A stretch of 64,000 nucleotides of DNA from Weissella viridescens (GTDB lineage: Bacteria; Bacillota; Bacilli; Lactobacillales; Lactobacillaceae), in the NCBI RefSeq assembly GCF_001437355.1, contig NZ_JQBM01000002.1, positions 51,923-115,922 on the forward strand, read 5' to 3'. Shown in pieces: positions 25,236 to 32,887 of this stretch. The notes below the pieces were generated by a model. That model was given only the letters and a program-made list of their open reading frames with translations. It ran no database searches and had not been told where the DNA came from. Position 1 is the stretch's first letter, and each line of letters begins with the position of its first letter. The position numbers were made by a program, and so were the translations under genes.

Positions 25236-25268
25236 AAGCTCCAACCAAAATTGGTTGAGAGCTTTTTT
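25236..25268 (+). terminator. Terminator between menB and menE
   Basis: AAGCTC-CAACCA pairs with TGGTTG-AGAGCTT, followed by TTTTT. It ends 16 nt before the menE start. Partial read-through or a downstream promoter would be needed for menE expression. Confidence 0.7.
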
Positions 25269-25284
25269 ATTGAAGGAGACTACC

Positions 25285-26736
25285 ATGCAGAATTGGCTAC
25301 AAAAACGTGTTGCGTTAACACCAACGCGAACGGCGGTGCGTTTTAATGGCATAAGCTTGTCGTTTCAAGAATTAAATACGGCTGTATTATCTTTAGCAGG
25401 AAAATTGGCCCGGGTTTTGGATGATAACCCACGTGTTGCAGTATTAATGTCAAATACATTGTTGGGGTACGAAATGATTTTGGCACTCCAGCAATTAGGT
25501 CGCGAAATTGTCCTTTTGAATTATCGCTTGGCGCCAGCTGAATTAGCTTTTCAAATAGAAGATGTGGAGATTACGCAAGTTGTCCAGGCTGATACGTATA
25601 CCGGACAACTAGACGTGGTACAACAAGTAACGTTTGATTACGTTCAGTCACAAGCCCCACAGATGGTTGAACCAGTTGCTGAATTTGCTTTAGATCAAGT
25701 AACGACTATCATGTATACCTCTGGCACGACTGGGAAACCAAAAGGGGTCGAACAAACCTACGGTAATCATTTTTATTCGGCAGTTGGCTCAATGTTAAAT
25801 TTGGGGCTCACAGCATCTGATACATGGGTGGCAGCCGTACCGATTTTTCATATCAGCGGATTTTCGATTATGATGCGTTCCTTAATTTATGGTATGACGG
25901 TACAACTGTATGAGCGGTTTGATGCAACGGTTATCAACCAAGACATTATGGCAGGGGATATCACAACTATTTCTGTTGTGCCGACGATGCTTAAAGATTT
26001 ACTAGAAGCCTTACCAAGTGGGCAATGTTACCCAGAAACATTTCGAACAATGTTATTAGGTGGAGGACCGGCAGATTTGGCAACATTACGCCATGCGCAA
26101 TCAGTTAATGTTGAAGTTGTGCAGTCATATGGTATGACGGAAACTGCTTCACAAATTATTGCATTAGATCCAACCGATGCAATTTCAAAAATGGGTTCGG
26201 TTGGTAAGCCGCTTTTTCCTGTTGAATTAAAGCTGGCCCATGCGAATGAAAATGGTGTTGGTCGCGTTCAAGTTAAATCACCAACTTTAACCGTTGGGTA
26301 TGTTCGCCAGCCAGCTAAATTTGCGGATGCATTTGAAGATGGTTGGTTTGACACTGGTGACATGGGATATTTGGATGATGATGGGTATCTCTACTTAGTT
26401 GGTCGTGAAGGTGATATGATTTCATCTGGTGGTGAGAACATTTTTCCAGATGAAGTTGAGGCGATGTATCGTGAAATGCCAGAAATCAAAGAAATTGGTG
26501 TAGTTGGTGTACCAGATGAAAAGTGGGGTGCCGTACCAGTTGCAGTGGTTGAATTGGTGGATGGAGCTGATGTTTCAGCGACCGATTTATTAGCTTATGG
26601 ACGTGAACATATTGCACACTATAAGGTGCCTAAAGCGTTCTACCGCCTAAGCAAACCGTGGCCAAGGACAGCGAGCGGCAAGCTACAACGGTATCAATTG
26701 CAGCAATTTATCGTAGCTACTGAGAAAATTAATTGA
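25285..26736 (+). CDS. menE: o-Succinylbenzoate-CoA ligase
   Basis: A 483-residue ANL-family adenylating enzyme. Motifs in order: TTIMYTSGTTGKPKGVEQ (P-loop A3), QSYGMTETASQ (A5), DGWFDTGDMGYLDDDGYLYLVGRE (A7/A8) and PRTASGKLQRYQL (A10 Lys). It activates o-succinylbenzoate to its CoA ester for MenB next door. The start at 25285 follows GAAGGAG; an earlier in-frame ATG lies inside the menB terminator. The menF/D/H/C genes that would make its substrate are not in this window. Confidence 0.93.
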   Translation: MQNWLQKRVALTPTRTAVRFNGISLSFQELNTAVLSLAGKLARVLDDNPRVAVLMSNTLLGYEMILALQQLGREIVLLNYRLAPAELAFQIEDVEITQVVQADTYTGQLDVVQQVTFDYVQSQAPQMVEPVAEFALDQVTTIMYTSGTTGKPKGVEQTYGNHFYSAVGSMLNLGLTASDTWVAAVPIFHISGFSIMMRSLIYGMTVQLYERFDATVINQDIMAGDITTISVVPTMLKDLLEALPSGQCYPETFRTMLLGGGPADLATLRHAQSVNVEVVQSYGMTETASQIIALDPTDAISKMGSVGKPLFPVELKLAHANENGVGRVQVKSPTLTVGYVRQPAKFADAFEDGWFDTGDMGYLDDDGYLYLVGREGDMISSGGENIFPDEVEAMYREMPEIKEIGVVGVPDEKWGAVPVAVVELVDGADVSATDLLAYGREHIAHYKVPKAFYRLSKPWPRTASGKLQRYQLQQFIVATEKIN

Positions 26737-26741
26737 TTTTT

Positions 26742-26769
26742 TTGCCATCAGAATAGATGGTGTTATAAT
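26742..26769 (+). promoter_or_regulatory. Promoter of hairpin leader before CiaRH-like genes
   Basis: -35 TTGCCA and -10 TATAAT with 16 bp spacing, just after the menE stop. Start of transcription would be near 26776. Confidence 0.65.
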
Positions 26770-26800
26770 AGAGATATTCTAGGAAAGGGGGTGATACGAT

Positions 26801-26842
26801 TTGAGTAATGTAGAATTACAACAGATCGTGTCGCCCTTGTAG
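26801..26842 (+). CDS. 13-residue leader peptide, TTG start
   Basis: The ORF MSNVELQQIVSPL starts with TTG and has AAAGGGGGTGAT (26784-26795) five bases upstream, which matches the full anti-Shine-Dalgarno complement at all but one base. Its last six codons form the 5' arm of a perfect 21-bp hairpin and its TAG is in the loop. It should be translated very efficiently, and translation would melt the hairpin. A regulatory role is inferred. Confidence 0.5.
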   Translation: MSNVELQQIVSPL

Positions 26843-26868
26843 AGGAAACAAGGGCGACACGATCTGTT
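26820..26868 (+). repeat. Perfect 21-bp inverted repeat (7-nt loop)
   Basis: Positions 26820-26840 and 26848-26868 are exact reverse complements, around the loop AGAGGAA. Core arms contain CGTGTCGCCCTTG. There is no T-tract after it, so it is not an intrinsic terminator. A second small hairpin (AGACA-GAGG-TGTCT, 26872-26885) and the dyad GTGATATCAC (26892-26901) follow. Confidence 0.9.
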
Positions 26869-26908
26869 AAAAGACAGAGGTGTCTGTGGTAGTGATATCA
26901 CAGTCCGG

Positions 26909-26944
26909 ATGCGTTGATTATTTATAATCAACGCATTTTTTTTA
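26909..26944 (+). terminator. Terminator closing the hairpin leader
   Basis: ATGCGTTGATTAT/ATAATCAACGCAT is a perfect 13-bp stem with a T8 tail. It lies 99 nt before the response-regulator start. The 26776-26944 RNA is therefore either a free small RNA of about 170 nt or an attenuated leader. Confidence 0.9.
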
Positions 26945-27042
26945 AAACTTAAAGCCTAGATAAAGCTGATTACCTTAAACTGGCGATACAAGATAAGTGA
27001 ACTTAAATAAAAGATGAGTAAATTCAAGAAATGAGGCTAGCA

Positions 27043-27738
27043 ATGGCAGGAGATACAATTAAATTACTAGTTGTGGAAGATGATTATGCATTAAACGATA
27101 CGGTTCGTGACACAATTAGTGAACTAGGTGATGTGACACAAGTGCATGACGGAGACGAAGGACTATTTGAGATTGAATCAGGTGTTTATGACGCCGTTAT
27201 TTTAGATGTGATGCTTCCGGGTGTCGATGGCTTTACGATTCTAAAAAAGGCCAAGGAAGAATTTCCTAATTTGCCAATCTTAATGCTAACTGCAAAGGGT
27301 GAATTAGCTGATAAGATGCAAGGCTTTGATATGGGGGCTGACGAGTACATTACTAAGCCTTTTTATAAAGAAGAGTTATTGGCACGTTTGAAGACCCTTT
27401 TGCGTCATACCGGTGTTTTGGGTCAAGATGGTGCTTTGGAAGTTGGAAATATTCAAGTATTCGTTGACCAACACAAGGTATTGATTGACGGTAAAGAAGT
27501 GAGCTTACAGGGACGTGAGTTTGGTCTTTTGGTTTATCTGATGCAACACGTGGGACAGATTGTGACGAAGGATCAAATTTTTGATCGCTTATGGGGCTTT
27601 GACTCAGATACATCACTTACTGTGGTTGAAGTTTACATGAGTAATTTGCGTAAGAACTTACGTAAGGCAAATGCATCAGTCAATATTAAAACGCTCCGTA
27701 ACGTTGGTTATACTCTTTCAGCGGCGGATGAAGATTAG
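27043..27738 (+). CDS. OmpR-family response regulator, CiaR-like
   Basis: About 231 residues. The receiver domain has the acidic pair VVEDD, phospho-acceptor Asp55 (AVILDVMLPG), LMLTAKG and Lys in ADEYITKPF. The winged-helix DNA-binding domain covers about residues 130-228 and ends LRNVGYTLS. It resembles CiaR of streptococci. GAGG just before 27043 favours this ATG over the in-frame ATG at 27031. It is followed at eight bases by its kinase. Upstream lies the hairpin leader. CTTAAA occurs at 26949, 26975 and 27003, but without classical CiaR-box spacing. Confidence 0.88.
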   Translation: MAGDTIKLLVVEDDYALNDTVRDTISELGDVTQVHDGDEGLFEIESGVYDAVILDVMLPGVDGFTILKKAKEEFPNLPILMLTAKGELADKMQGFDMGADEYITKPFYKEELLARLKTLLRHTGVLGQDGALEVGNIQVFVDQHKVLIDGKEVSLQGREFGLLVYLMQHVGQIVTKDQIFDRLWGFDSDTSLTVVEVYMSNLRKNLRKANASVNIKTLRNVGYTLSAADED

Positions 27739-27746
27739 AGGTTTGC

Positions 27747-28994
27747 ATGCGAAACAACAAACATCAGACGGCGTATGCACCATATCAAGCGCCTAACTTT
27801 GAAAAACTGAAGTTGCCTAAGCCACTTCAGAAAATTCGTGAAGATTTGACTCAGCAAGAAAAAATGACGATTTTGATGGTTTTTGGGTTTACCATGGTCT
27901 TCGCATTCATTAGTTTGTTTTCAGTTAGTCAATTTAAGGAATTGATGTATGATTCGCCAAAATCTCGGGTAGAACAGACGTTTAATCCGAACCCAAATCC
28001 ACAAAAACGACTCGATCCAGCACCAGTTATGGATTATACGAGTACCGTGGAACAAGTTTTAAAAATTAAGTCTGGGTCCAAAGTAACGGAGCGTGAATTT
28101 AATGGACGTTGGTATTTCTTTGAGCGACAAGGAGATAAATTGGCTTATCTCGACATCACTAAAGAGCATGAAATTCTTGAGAATGTTTCACGGCGATTGC
28201 TATGGATTTTTGGTTTAGCTGAAATTGCCTTACTCTTGTTATCAATGATGCTGACGCGTTCAAATATGCGCCCGATTATGCGTTCTTGGAAGCAACAACG
28301 CCGATTCGTGGCCGATGCCGCTCATGAATTTAAAACACCTATGACGGTTATTCAAAATGACTTGGAACGGATGCTTGAACATCCACAAGATACAGTAATG
28401 GATCAAGTTGAAAATGTCGCGGGTGCGCTCACTGAAGTTCGGCACTTGAATAATTTAATCGGTGATATGTTGACGCTCGCACAATCAGATGCAGATGTAC
28501 CAATGTTTAAATTTGATGATTTTGATTTAGCGGAAACCGTGCATGAAGTCGGTGATATTTTTAAATTCAGTGCGGAAGAACGTGATCAAAAGCTTGAAAT
28601 TAACGTTCCGGAAACATTGCCGATGTACGGTGATGAACAACGCATTCGGCAATTATTAATTATCCTGATTGATAATGCGCAGAAGTATGCTGGACCAGAC
28701 AGTGTTGTCACTGTCAAAGCCGAGCAGAAAAACAACTCAATTAAGCTATCAGTTTCTGACACAGGTAGTGGTGTTACTGATGATCAGAAGAAGCATTTGT
28801 TTGATCGATTCTATCGTGTTGATAAAGCTCGATCTCGTTCTAGTGGTGGTCATGGATTGGGGCTTTCAATTGCGAAGTGGGTTGTACAAGGACATCATGG
28901 TACAATTCAAGTAGTTGATACTGTTCCACATGGAACAACGTTTAATATTGTCCTACCTAAAACGGCAAGAACGCGAAATGGTAAAGAAAAGTAG
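27747..28994 (+). CDS. Sensor histidine kinase, CiaH-like
   Basis: A 415-residue membrane kinase. There is one helix at about residues 44-62, an extracellular region of about 80 residues containing FNPNPNPQ and PAPVMDYTSTVEQVL, and a second helix at about 150-168. The H-box is FVADAAHEFKTPMTV (His near 195). N-box LIDNAQKYAG, G1 DTGSGV and G2 GGHGLGLSI follow. It would phosphorylate the adjacent CiaR-like regulator in response to envelope stress, if the streptococcal role holds. A strong terminator follows. Confidence 0.9.
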   Translation: MRNNKHQTAYAPYQAPNFEKLKLPKPLQKIREDLTQQEKMTILMVFGFTMVFAFISLFSVSQFKELMYDSPKSRVEQTFNPNPNPQKRLDPAPVMDYTSTVEQVLKIKSGSKVTEREFNGRWYFFERQGDKLAYLDITKEHEILENVSRRLLWIFGLAEIALLLLSMMLTRSNMRPIMRSWKQQRRFVADAAHEFKTPMTVIQNDLERMLEHPQDTVMDQVENVAGALTEVRHLNNLIGDMLTLAQSDADVPMFKFDDFDLAETVHEVGDIFKFSAEERDQKLEINVPETLPMYGDEQRIRQLLIILIDNAQKYAGPDSVVTVKAEQKNNSIKLSVSDTGSGVTDDQKKHLFDRFYRVDKARSRSSGGHGLGLSIAKWVVQGHHGTIQVVDTVPHGTTFNIVLPKTARTRNGKEK

Positions 28995-29015
28995 CGCGCA
29001 AAACGCTACTTTTTT
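28987..29015 (+). terminator. Terminator after CiaRH-like operon
   Basis: AAAAGTAGCG/CGCTACTTTTT stem overlapping the stop codon region, T5 tail. Confidence 0.82.
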
Positions 29016-29045
29016 AATGTTTAAAATAAGGCGGAAAAATAAAAA

Positions 29046-30149
29046 ATGATTGATATGTGGGATGATGAAAAAATTCATGCGTTTCAAAAAACACTCTTAA
29101 AATGGTATGACGAAGCTGGACGCAGTACGCTGCCCTGGCGTGCAGATCACAGCCCGTATCGGGTTTGGGTTTCAGAAATCATGCTGCAACAAACACAAGT
29201 GAGTACGGTTATTCCATATTTCAATCGATTCATGCAGGCTTTTCCAACGGTGGACGACTTAGCGAAAGCTCCAGAAGCAGACTTATTGAAAGCATGGGAA
29301 GGGCTTGGCTATTACTCACGAGTACGTAACATGCAAAAGGCAGCCCAACAAATTGTGAATGACTTTGATGGTGCCTGGCCCAATACCATGCAGACCTTGG
29401 AAGCGCTGAAGGGTGTGGGGCCGTATACTGCGGCTGCCATTGCTAGTATTGCTTTTAATGAGCCGGTAGCGGCGATTGATGGGAATGCTTTTCGTGTGTT
29501 TGCCCGCTTGTTTGAAATCGATGCAGACATCGCCCAACCAGCGACACGAAAATTGTTTTTTGAGCTTGGAAACCAAATTATTGATCAGGAGCGTCCAGGT
29601 GATTTTAATCAAGCCATTATGGACTTAGGTTCGTCGTATATGTCGGCCAAAAATTCTGACCCAGCGCATTCACCGGTGCGTGAATTTGATGCGTCTTATC
29701 AGAATGGTACAACTGATTTGTACCCGGTGAAATCAAAAGCAAAGAAGGCTAAGCCTGTTCATTATGCGGCCATGGTGATTAAAAACGATGATACTTATCT
29801 GTGGGAAAAACGGCCGGAAATCGGCCTACTCGCCAATTTTTGGACCGTCCCGCTTTTTAACATTGATGATTTTGTGAACGACCGCGATGTTAATTGGTCA
29901 GAAACCGAGATTCAGAATGCTCTTGAGAAACAGTTGTTTGAACAATATGGCGTGAAGGTCGACCTAACGAAACGCAACCTCGCACCAATTACGCATATTT
30001 ACACACACCAAAAATGGTTTGTGTCGGTCTTTGAGGGGACAGTCGTTCAAGATCAGGTACCCAAGCAAGGTGAGTGGAAAACGATGACTGACCTAAATCG
30101 CGATCCACAACCTAAAATTCAAGAAAAAATTTGGAAAAAACTATCCTAA
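29046..30149 (+). CDS. mutY: A/G-specific adenine glycosylase lacking the FeS cluster
   Basis: A 367-residue DNA repair enzyme that removes adenine opposite 8-oxoguanine. The catalytic domain is complete: SEIMLQQTQVSTVIPYF, helix-hairpin-helix LKGVGPYTAAAIASIAF and catalytic-Asp region VAAIDGNAFRV. The NUDIX-like 8-oxoG recognition domain is at about residues 235-365. The region that normally holds four Cys of the 4Fe-4S cluster reads YMSAKNSDPAHSPVREFDAS; all four are replaced (Met, Pro, Ser and Asp by alignment to the usual pattern). Clusterless MutY proteins are known in some lactic acid bacteria. Its terminator contains a parS site. Confidence 0.93.
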   Translation: MIDMWDDEKIHAFQKTLLKWYDEAGRSTLPWRADHSPYRVWVSEIMLQQTQVSTVIPYFNRFMQAFPTVDDLAKAPEADLLKAWEGLGYYSRVRNMQKAAQQIVNDFDGAWPNTMQTLEALKGVGPYTAAAIASIAFNEPVAAIDGNAFRVFARLFEIDADIAQPATRKLFFELGNQIIDQERPGDFNQAIMDLGSSYMSAKNSDPAHSPVREFDASYQNGTTDLYPVKSKAKKAKPVHYAAMVIKNDDTYLWEKRPEIGLLANFWTVPLFNIDDFVNDRDVNWSETEIQNALEKQLFEQYGVKVDLTKRNLAPITHIYTHQKWFVSVFEGTVVQDQVPKQGEWKTMTDLNRDPQPKIQEKIWKKLS

Positions 30150-30162
30150 CAGCTTTTAGCGT

Positions 30163-30199
30163 AAGAATTATGTTTCACATGAAACATAATTCTTTTTTT
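30163..30199 (+). terminator. mutY terminator containing a parS site
   Basis: AAGAATTATGTTTCA and its complement TGAAACATAATTCTT form a 15-bp stem followed by seven Ts, a standard intrinsic terminator. The central 16 bp at 30171-30186 are a parS sequence, so one palindrome appears to serve both roles. Confidence 0.85.
30171..30186. other. parS: parS site (15/16 to consensus)
   Basis: TGTTTCACATGAAACA has one change from TGTTTCACGTGAAACA. It lies 0.84 kb upstream of parA and 1.6 kb upstream of parB, the usual place for a parS next to the par operon. Confidence 0.88.
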
Positions 30200-30273
30200 A
30201 TGCGACAGAAGTGTTGATAACATAGGCATTTTGCGCTATTCTTTTAGTATTGGAATCAGTTTGGAGAAATGAA

Positions 30274-30993
30274 ATGAACCCTGAAGAATTTACGGCGGCT
30301 TTACGTCAAAATGGTGTGGACTTAGATGACCACCAAATCGAACAATTTAATAAATATTACGAGCGTTTAGTTGCGGTAAACGAGCACATGAACTTGACGG
30401 CAATTACTGATCAAGATGAGGTGTATTTAAAGCACTTTTACGACTCATTAACGTTGGCGTTTGCGTACCCTAAACTTCAGGATCAACCATTGAACATGAT
30501 TGATGTTGGGGCTGGGGCTGGTTTCCCATCGTTACCCCTTAAGATTGTGTTCCCACAATTGAAAATCACGATTATTGACTCATTGAATAAGCGAATTAAT
30601 TTTTTAAGTGAGTTAGTACAAGAATTGGGACTTGAGGACGTAACAATTGTCCATGCACGTGCTGAAGAGTTTGGCGGTAAGAATAGCCCTGAACGTGAAA
30701 TGTACGATGTCGCTACGGCGCGTGCATTAGCGCGTCTAAATGTGCTCGGCGAACTAACATTACCATTTGTTAAGGAACACGGTGTGTTACTCGCAATGAA
30801 GGGTAGCCAAGCGCAAGATGAAGTTGAACAGGCCAAGCAGGCGATTAATACATTGGGTGGTAAAATTCAATCAGAAATCGATGTGACGTTACCAAATGGT
30901 GACCCACGTACCGTGATTGTGATTGAAAAGGTTCGTAAGACACCTAAGAAGTATCCACGCAAGCCTGGTGATCCAGTAAGAAAACCATTATAG
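30274..30993 (+). CDS. rsmG: 16S rRNA (guanine-N7)-methyltransferase G
   Basis: A 239-residue SAM-dependent methylase that modifies G527 of 16S rRNA. It shows the family N-terminus (FNKYYERLVAVNEHMNLTAIT), the SAM loop DVGAGAGFPSLPLKI, and VTIVHARAEEFG. The chosen start gives the usual family length and has TGGAG nine bases upstream; an in-frame ATG at 30250 lacks one. It is the first gene of rsmG-parA-parB-yyzM-ychF, a conserved origin-region order in Firmicutes. Confidence 0.95.
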   Translation: MNPEEFTAALRQNGVDLDDHQIEQFNKYYERLVAVNEHMNLTAITDQDEVYLKHFYDSLTLAFAYPKLQDQPLNMIDVGAGAGFPSLPLKIVFPQLKITIIDSLNKRINFLSELVQELGLEDVTIVHARAEEFGGKNSPEREMYDVATARALARLNVLGELTLPFVKEHGVLLAMKGSQAQDEVEQAKQAINTLGGKIQSEIDVTLPNGDPRTVIVIEKVRKTPKKYPRKPGDPVRKPL

Positions 30994-31012
30994 GCAAAGA
31001 AAGGATGATTTG

Positions 31013-31783
31013 ATGGGACACGTTATTGCATTAGCAAATCAAAAAGGTGGGGTTGGTAAAACAACGACCACGGTTAACCTAGGGGCGTCATTGGCAACGC
31101 TGGGGAAAAAGGTGTTACTCATTGATACGGATGCGCAAGGTAATGCGACGTCTGGATCAGGCATCCAAAAATCAACAATTGAACGTGACGTTTACGATGT
31201 TTTAGTAAATGAAATGCCAATTGAAGATGCAATCTTACCAACGGCACATCCAGACATGGATATTGTGCCAGCTACGATTCGTTTGGCTGGAGCTGAGCTA
31301 GAGTTAGCACCAGTGATGGCGCGTGAACTTCGCCTAAAGCAAGCCGTTGAAGGTGTTCGAGATAAGTATGACTATATTTTGATCGACAACCCACCTTCGT
31401 TAGGTTTGGTGACAATCAATACATTCTCAGCTGCAGATTCAATTTTGATTCCGGTCCAAGCAGAATATTATGCTTTGGAAGGATTGGGACAATTGATGAA
31501 TAACATGCAACTTGTGCAACAACACTTCAATCCTGATTTGGAAATTGAAGGCGTTTTATTGACAATGGTTGATACCCGTACCAACTTAGCCAATGAAGTT
31601 GTCGATAGCGTTCGGGATTATTTTGGTAGTGAAGTTTACGAAACAAATATTCCACGAAACGTTCGTCTGTCTGAGGCACCATCACATGGTTTGCCAATTA
31701 TTGATTATGATAATAAGTCACGTGGTGCAGAAGTCTACCTAGATTTGGCAAAGGAGGTCTTGGCAGCTCATGGCGACAAGTAA
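31013..31783 (+). CDS. parA: Chromosome-partitioning ATPase ParA (Soj)
   Basis: A 256-residue deviant-Walker ATPase. Motifs are KGGVGKTTTTVNL (residues about 10-22), VLLIDTDAQGN (A') and YILIDNPPSLG (Walker B). It would bind nucleoid DNA when ATP-bound and be controlled by ParB. It lacks the N-terminal DNA-binding extension of plasmid ParA, as expected for the Soj type. AAAGGATG precedes the ATG. It overlaps parB by 14 bases. Confidence 0.95.
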   Translation: MGHVIALANQKGGVGKTTTTVNLGASLATLGKKVLLIDTDAQGNATSGSGIQKSTIERDVYDVLVNEMPIEDAILPTAHPDMDIVPATIRLAGAELELAPVMARELRLKQAVEGVRDKYDYILIDNPPSLGLVTINTFSAADSILIPVQAEYYALEGLGQLMNNMQLVQQHFNPDLEIEGVLLTMVDTRTNLANEVVDSVRDYFGSEVYETNIPRNVRLSEAPSHGLPIIDYDNKSRGAEVYLDLAKEVLAAHGDK

Positions 31784-32660
31784 GAAGAAGTCTATTTTAG
31801 GTGACGGTGGCGGATTAGGTGCGCTCTTTGCGGATCAGGGTCTTGATACTTCAGTTAGCAATGAAGATGCTGTACGTGAACTATCAGTGACGTCGATTGT
31901 AGCCAATCCGTTCCAACCACGCCACATTTTTAATGCTGAAGCTCTACAGGACTTAACGGCATCAATTAAAGAAAATGGTGTTTTACAACCGATTATTGTG
32001 CGCCATAGCCCTAAAGACAGTCAAAAGTATGAGATTCTGGCTGGTGAACGCCGTTGGCGTGCATCACAATCAGCAGGGTTGGAAAACATTCCAGCAATTG
32101 TTCGTAAGTATACGGATGAACAAATGTTGCAAGCTTCTATTTTGGAGAATCTGCAACGTGAGGATTTGACCCCGCTTGAAGAAGCACAAGCGTACCGCGA
32201 CATGATGACTGCGTTGAATCTAACGCAAGAACAAGTTGCAAAACGTCTAGGAAAAGCGCGGTCAGCGGTAGCTAACTTACTTCGTTTATTAAACTTGCCA
32301 GATGAAGTTAAAGATATGGTGGACGCGGGTGATTTATCAATGGGTCAAGCGCGAACATTGCTTGGTTTGCATAATAAGCGTCGAATCGTACCGGTCGCGA
32401 AACGCGTTGTTCGTGAAGGCATGACCGTACGACAAGTTGAGCAATTGGTAAATAAGTTAAATGAACAAGCCGAACCAACCCCTAAAACTGACGAAAAATC
32501 AGCCTATCTGGCTGAGACACAATCGGCTTTAGAAAATAAATTTGGCACTAAGGTAAATGTTACCCGTAACCGTAAAGGGGCTGGGAAAATTGAAATTTCA
32601 TATTTGTCAGACGACGACTTAAATCGGATTTTTGATGTATTAGATATTTCATTAGATTAA
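31770..32660 (+). CDS. parB: Chromosome-partitioning protein ParB (Spo0J)
   Basis: A 296-residue CTP-dependent DNA clamp. Features are the ParA-stimulating Lys/Gly-rich N-terminus (KKKSILGDGGGLGALF), the box I/II region with AGERRWRASQSAGL (CTP-binding GERRxRA), the helix-turn-helix around LTQEQVAKRLGKARSAVANLLRL, and a C-terminal dimer domain. It would load at the parS sites listed at 6952, 30171 and 45008. No separate noc-like paralogue is present in the window. AAAGGAGG lies inside the end of parA. Confidence 0.95.
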   Translation: MATSKKKSILGDGGGLGALFADQGLDTSVSNEDAVRELSVTSIVANPFQPRHIFNAEALQDLTASIKENGVLQPIIVRHSPKDSQKYEILAGERRWRASQSAGLENIPAIVRKYTDEQMLQASILENLQREDLTPLEEAQAYRDMMTALNLTQEQVAKRLGKARSAVANLLRLLNLPDEVKDMVDAGDLSMGQARTLLGLHNKRRIVPVAKRVVREGMTVRQVEQLVNKLNEQAEPTPKTDEKSAYLAETQSALENKFGTKVNVTRNRKGAGKIEISYLSDDDLNRIFDVLDISLD

Positions 32661-32677
32661 TCTGAAGGAGAGCGACG

Positions 32678-32866
32678 ATGTACGAATTAAATGATATTGT
32701 CGAAATGCGTAAAGGACACCCTTGTGGTGCCAACGCTTGGAAAATTGTGCGCATGGGGGCAGATATGAAAGTTGTCTGCCAAGGTTGTCAGCGCCAAGTG
32801 ACGTTGACGCGTCATGATTTTGACAAGCGCCTTAAGCGCGTTTTAGAAAAAGCAAACGAAGACTAA
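32678..32866 (+). CDS. DUF951 (YyzM) small protein
   Basis: A 62-residue protein with the family pattern LNDIVEMRKGHPCGANAWKIVRMGADMKVVCQGCQR (core KGHPCGANAWKIVR). Its Cys residues (HPCG, CQGC) suggest a small metal-binding or zinc-ribbon-like fold. Its position between parB and ychF is conserved in Firmicutes. The function is unknown. Confidence 0.9.
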   Translation: MYELNDIVEMRKGHPCGANAWKIVRMGADMKVVCQGCQRQVTLTRHDFDKRLKRVLEKANED

Positions 32867-32887
32867 AAGAAAAAGAGGGATTAAAAA

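Noticed and set aside
26801..26842. Type I toxin peptide
   Set aside because: The 13-residue product is not hydrophobic enough to be a membrane toxin and no antisense RNA promoter was seen.
26949..27008. Three CTTAAA repeats as CiaR boxes before the CiaRH-like genes
   Set aside because: They are 26 and 28 bp apart, not the TTTAAG-N5-TTTAAG arrangement known for CiaR, and the region is AT-rich.
28186..28201. Fourth parS-like sequence
   Set aside because: Only the left nine bases (TGTTTCACG) match; the right arm is absent.
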